Origin: Jeotgalicoccus sp.
Lineage (GTDB): Bacteria; Bacillota; Bacilli; Staphylococcales; Salinicoccaceae
Direction: 5' to 3'
Assembly (NCBI GenBank): GCA_003513765.1
Contig: DONT01000001.1
Coordinates: 131,912-195,911, forward strand
DNA length: 64,000 nucleotides
The position numbers and the translations under genes are program-made. Below, one piece after another: positions 61,295-64,000 of this stretch. The notes beneath the pieces were generated by a model. It made no database searches, was not told where the DNA came from, and saw only the letters and a program-made list of their open reading frames with translations. Within the stretch, counting starts at the first letter, position 1. Each line of letters begins with the position of its first letter.

Positions 61295-62566
61295 GTGAAT
61301 CGCATGAAGTTTTTAGAATTAACTGATGAAGAATATGCGGCATTTATAGAGGAAGGCCATGAGGCGGCCTTCTTCCAGATGCTTGAAAATAAAACAAATC
61401 GTGAAATGAATGGCGAAACAGTTAAACTGCTCGGGGTTAAGGATGATACGGGTAAAGTTATCGCTGCATGTCTGTTTACACTGCAGCCGACGGTAATGGG
61501 CAAATATTTCTATTACTCTAACCGCGGACCGGTATTGGATTACCATAATCTAGAGCTGGTGCGTTTCTACTTTGAAGGCTTAACGGACTATCTTAAGAGG
61601 AATAAGTGTTCATACGTTAAAGTGGATCCTAACTGGATTTATAAGAAGTATGATAAAGATGTTGTCGAGAAGGAAGAATACCCGGCGCAGGATGCCTTAA
61701 TCGAGCTCTTAGAGTCACTGGGCTACGGTCATGAAGGATTTACGCGCGGTTATTCCAAAACGTCACAGGCACGCTGGATGAGCGTATTGGATGTATCACC
61801 GTTTGCTGATGAGAAGGCGCTCGTAAAGTCATTCGACTCACAGCGTAAACGCAACATGAAGAAAGTACAGAAGTACGGTGTGGAGCTGAGATTTTTAGAA
61901 GTCGATGAAATCGATAAGTTCGTGAAATTATACGCTGATACATCAGAGCGCCAGGGCTTCTTTACACACCCTGATCCGAAGGGTTATTTCTCCAGATTTA
62001 AAGAGGCATACGGCGATAAGGTCTTAATCCCATACGCTTATATAGAACTCGATAAGTATGTGTCGAATCTGACTAAGGAATTAGAAGATGTGACCAAGCG
62101 CTTAGAGACGATGCAGGCGAAAGAGAATAAGAACGAGAAAACAGTCAACAAGATAAAAGAGATGGAAAAACAGGTTGATAACTTAACGGGAGATCTTGAA
62201 GAGGCGCGCATCATTCATGAGAAAGAAGGCAACGTGCTGGATCTTGCTGCCGGTATTTACTTCGAAACACCGTATGAGCTTGTATATAACTCAGGGGCAA
62301 GTACATCTGAGTACCCGCAGTTTGTCGGACCGTATAAAATGCACCTGGAGATGATGAAGTATTGTATCGAACATAACATCTCACGCTATAACTTCTACGG
62401 GGTGAGCGGAGACTTCTCTGAAGACGGGGAAGACTATGGTGTTTATCGTTTTAAACGCGGATTTAATGCAGAGATTGAGGAGCTGGTCGGCGACTTTGTG
62501 AAGGTTATTGCACCGATGCAGCACAACATCTATAAAGTAAAAGCAAAACTTGGACTGAATAAGTAA
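61295..62566 (+). CDS. femB: Peptidoglycan interpeptide-bridge glycyltransferase FemB
   Basis: This 423-residue paralogue of the preceding gene is nearest to staphylococcal FemB: KFLELTDEEYAAFIEEG, YYSNRGPVLDY, VDPNWIYKKYDKD, SQARWMSVLDV, FDSQRKRNMKKVQKYGVELR, a coiled-coil arm (about 250-310) and YNFYGVSGDFSEDGEDYGVY. In S. aureus FemB adds glycines 4 and 5. It starts 6 bp after femA behind AAGAGAGAG and is clearly co-transcribed. Its chain length here could differ if the bridge is shorter. Confidence 0.92.
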   Translation: MNRMKFLELTDEEYAAFIEEGHEAAFFQMLENKTNREMNGETVKLLGVKDDTGKVIAACLFTLQPTVMGKYFYYSNRGPVLDYHNLELVRFYFEGLTDYLKRNKCSYVKVDPNWIYKKYDKDVVEKEEYPAQDALIELLESLGYGHEGFTRGYSKTSQARWMSVLDVSPFADEKALVKSFDSQRKRNMKKVQKYGVELRFLEVDEIDKFVKLYADTSERQGFFTHPDPKGYFSRFKEAYGDKVLIPYAYIELDKYVSNLTKELEDVTKRLETMQAKENKNEKTVNKIKEMEKQVDNLTGDLEEARIIHEKEGNVLDLAAGIYFETPYELVYNSGASTSEYPQFVGPYKMHLEMMKYCIEHNISRYNFYGVSGDFSEDGEDYGVYRFKRGFNAEIEELVGDFVKVIAPMQHNIYKVKAKLGLNK

Positions 62567-62590
62567 AAGACAGAAAGGTTTGATCCAGCG

Positions 62591-63838
62591 ATGGAAGTAA
62601 AGCCAATAAAAGAAGATGCATTCAGATTATTTGTCCAGTCCTATGACGGGCATATGCACTATTTCCATGATGAACTGTTTTACGATTATATTTCCCGTGT
62701 AAATGAAACACATCTGCTCGGCTTATATGATGGTGAAGAGTTAATTGGTGTGTCACTCTTGAGTGCGACATCAGTACTGAAGAAGTTCAGACTGTTTACG
62801 TCTCATACGGGACCGCTGATTAATGACTTTTCTAATGAGCGCTTGAAGTTCTTCTTAGAAGCGATTGATACGTACGCCAAGAAGAACGGTGCCCTGCAGA
62901 TGATTCATTCTCCGTATACTGTCTACCAGATGCGGGATCATGATGGCAATGTGGCTGAGTCGGATGAGCGTAATAATCAGGATATCGTTTCTTTATATAA
63001 GGATTTAGGATATAACCATCACGGCTATACGACAGAGCTGATTACTGAAGAGCTGTTACGCTATCAGGCAGTGATTGATGTCGATAAACCGCTGGATGAT
63101 ATTTTAAAGCAGATGGATACGACGACGCGTTATAATACCCGTCAGACGGAAACGATGCCGCTTGAGTTAAAGCTGCTTGACGAGAATGAGTATGATAAGT
63201 TCATCGATATATATAAAGAGACAGAAGAACGTATCGGCTTTGACCCCGTGCCGGCAGAGAAAATTAAAAATCTGCTGAATACGCTGAAGGACCGCATGTT
63301 TTTAGTGCTGACACATGTGAATGTGGATAACTATCTGAACCAGCTGCACGCAGAACGTGAAGCGGAACTCGCTAACATTGCAGAGATTGCGGAGAAAACT
63401 GCGAACGGTACGGCAACGAAACGCGAGAAAAAACGGGTGAACGAACATAAAGAACAGCTGGCGAGTAAAGATAAGCGCATTCAGAAGATGGAAGAATTCA
63501 AAGCGGAATTCGGTACGGAGCTCGACTTATCTGCAGGAATGTATTACTACAACAACCATGAAATGGTGTACCTGTTCAGCGGAAGCTATCCGGAACTGTC
63601 GTTCTTTAAAGGCACAAACTTTGCAACGTGGGAAATGATCAAGAAGGCGCAGGAATTAGGCGTGAAGCGGTTTAACTTCTTCGGCCTGACAGGCGACTTT
63701 ACAGAAAACGCACAGGACTACGGCGTTTACCGCTTCAAACGCGGCTTTACGCCGTATATCGAAGAGCTGCCGGGGACGTTTGACAAGGTGTTTAATAAAC
63801 CCGTATACGCGATAGCGAAAAAACTCGGGAAGATATAG
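62591..63838 (+). CDS. Third FemA/FemB-like aminoacyltransferase
   Basis: This 415-residue Fem-family protein is more divergent in its N-terminal half (KEDAFRLFVQSYDGHMHYFHDE, FTSHTGPLINDF). The coiled-coil arm (about 250-305) and the C-terminal catalytic fold (YLFSGSYPELSFFKGTNF, NFFGLTGDFTENAQDYGVY) are intact. It is not FmhB/FemX-like, so it does not look like the enzyme that starts the bridge. It may add a different residue, such as Ala or Ser, or act in resistance to a lytic enzyme. It follows femB by 24 bp behind AGAAAGG. Confidence 0.87.
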   Translation: MEVKPIKEDAFRLFVQSYDGHMHYFHDELFYDYISRVNETHLLGLYDGEELIGVSLLSATSVLKKFRLFTSHTGPLINDFSNERLKFFLEAIDTYAKKNGALQMIHSPYTVYQMRDHDGNVAESDERNNQDIVSLYKDLGYNHHGYTTELITEELLRYQAVIDVDKPLDDILKQMDTTTRYNTRQTETMPLELKLLDENEYDKFIDIYKETEERIGFDPVPAEKIKNLLNTLKDRMFLVLTHVNVDNYLNQLHAEREAELANIAEIAEKTANGTATKREKKRVNEHKEQLASKDKRIQKMEEFKAEFGTELDLSAGMYYYNNHEMVYLFSGSYPELSFFKGTNFATWEMIKKAQELGVKRFNFFGLTGDFTENAQDYGVYRFKRGFTPYIEELPGTFDKVFNKPVYAIAKKLGKI

Positions 63839-63847
63839 ATATATTTA

Positions 63848-63883
63848 GGAGCGGCCTGCAGGATATCCTGCAGGCTGTTTTTT
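63848..63883 (+). terminator. Terminator of the fem operon
   Basis: The palindrome GCCTGCAGGA with TCCTGCAGGC is followed by TGTTTTTTT. Confidence 0.92.
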
Positions 63884-63905
63884 TATATTGATTTGATGAT
63901 GCTCA

Positions 63906-64000
63906 GTCACTGTGGAAACTACAATGACTGGATAGATGGCTTATCCCGTCACTGTGAAAACGACGATGACGAGATACAAGGTTAATCCCGTCACTGTGGA
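63906..64000. repeat. 42-bp tandem repeat array D (runs off the window)
   Basis: GTCACTGTG begins units at 63906, 63948 and 63990, exactly 42 bp apart. Units share AATGAC or GATGAC near position 20 and end TTATCCC or TTAATCCC. CGTCA (63947-63951) and TGACG (63967-63971) form a short inverted repeat. The array starts about 22 bp after the fem terminator and continues past the window end. Confidence 0.88.

Noticed and set aside
924..64000. The 41/42-bp arrays as CRISPR arrays
   Set aside because: There is no invariant repeat alternating with unique spacers, similarity is spread over the whole unit and decays gradually, and no cas genes are in the window.

Overview
The window comes from the chromosome of a low-to-moderate GC Gram-positive coccus of the family Staphylococcaceae. 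Supporting evidence is the parE-parC-alsT block, three FemA/FemB-type interpeptide-bridge enzymes, a CadC/CadA pair with the staphylococcal cysteine pattern, strong AGGAGG ribosome binding sites, and a CYP152-family P450 resembling OleT of Jeotgalicoccus. A Jeotgalicoccus-like genus is my inference; no database search was run.

Layout. 1-15.5 kb is housekeeping: the end of folC, mscL, acnA, plsY, parE-parC-alsT, then a Nudix hydrolase, small membrane proteins, an MFS transporter and a secreted DUF1002 protein. 15.6-35.7 kb is a surface-polysaccharide (capsule) locus. It opens with an LCP attachment enzyme and the Wzz/BY-kinase/PHP-phosphatase regulatory trio. It continues with a CapD-type 4,6-dehydratase, Wzx, a Wzy candidate, two GT4 glycosyltransferases, acyltransferases, a PIG-L deacetylase and a CapK-like adenylate-forming enzyme, and ends with the initiating sugar-phosphate transferase. 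Five of its enzymes (WbpB, WbpA, WbpE, WbpI and WbpD types) form a complete predicted route from UDP-GlcNAc to UDP-2,3-diacetamido-mannuronic acid. From about 19.1 kb the locus is much more AT-rich than its flanks, which suggests acquisition by transfer.

35.8-59.4 kb is accessory and metabolic: a frameshifted CYP152 P450, a DUF218 protein, an orphan oligopeptide-type binding protein beside an M24-fold protein lacking canonical metal ligands, a YeeE/YedE sulfur transporter, an M20 dipeptidase, SDR and epimerase proteins, DegV, an SOS-regulated Y-family polymerase with two LexA boxes, a RelBE-type toxin-antitoxin pair, a GMC oxidoreductase, a VTT-domain protein, a DUF488 protein, a zinc alcohol dehydrogenase, a lipoprotein cytochrome c and the cadAC metal-efflux operon. 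Several decayed gene fragments lie between these genes (41.3-41.5 kb, 50.0-50.4 kb, 50.68-50.79 kb). 58.8-63.9 kb holds an HTH regulator with paired palindromic operators, then femA, femB and a third fem-like gene.

The most unusual feature is a set of four intergenic tandem-repeat arrays (about 0.9, 4.6, 59.6 and 63.9 kb). Each has its own sequence, but all have a 41- or 42-bp period, carry a short inverted repeat in the unit, and lie 3' of a plus-strand intrinsic terminator. No insertion sequence, prophage, CRISPR-Cas, rRNA or tRNA gene was recognised.
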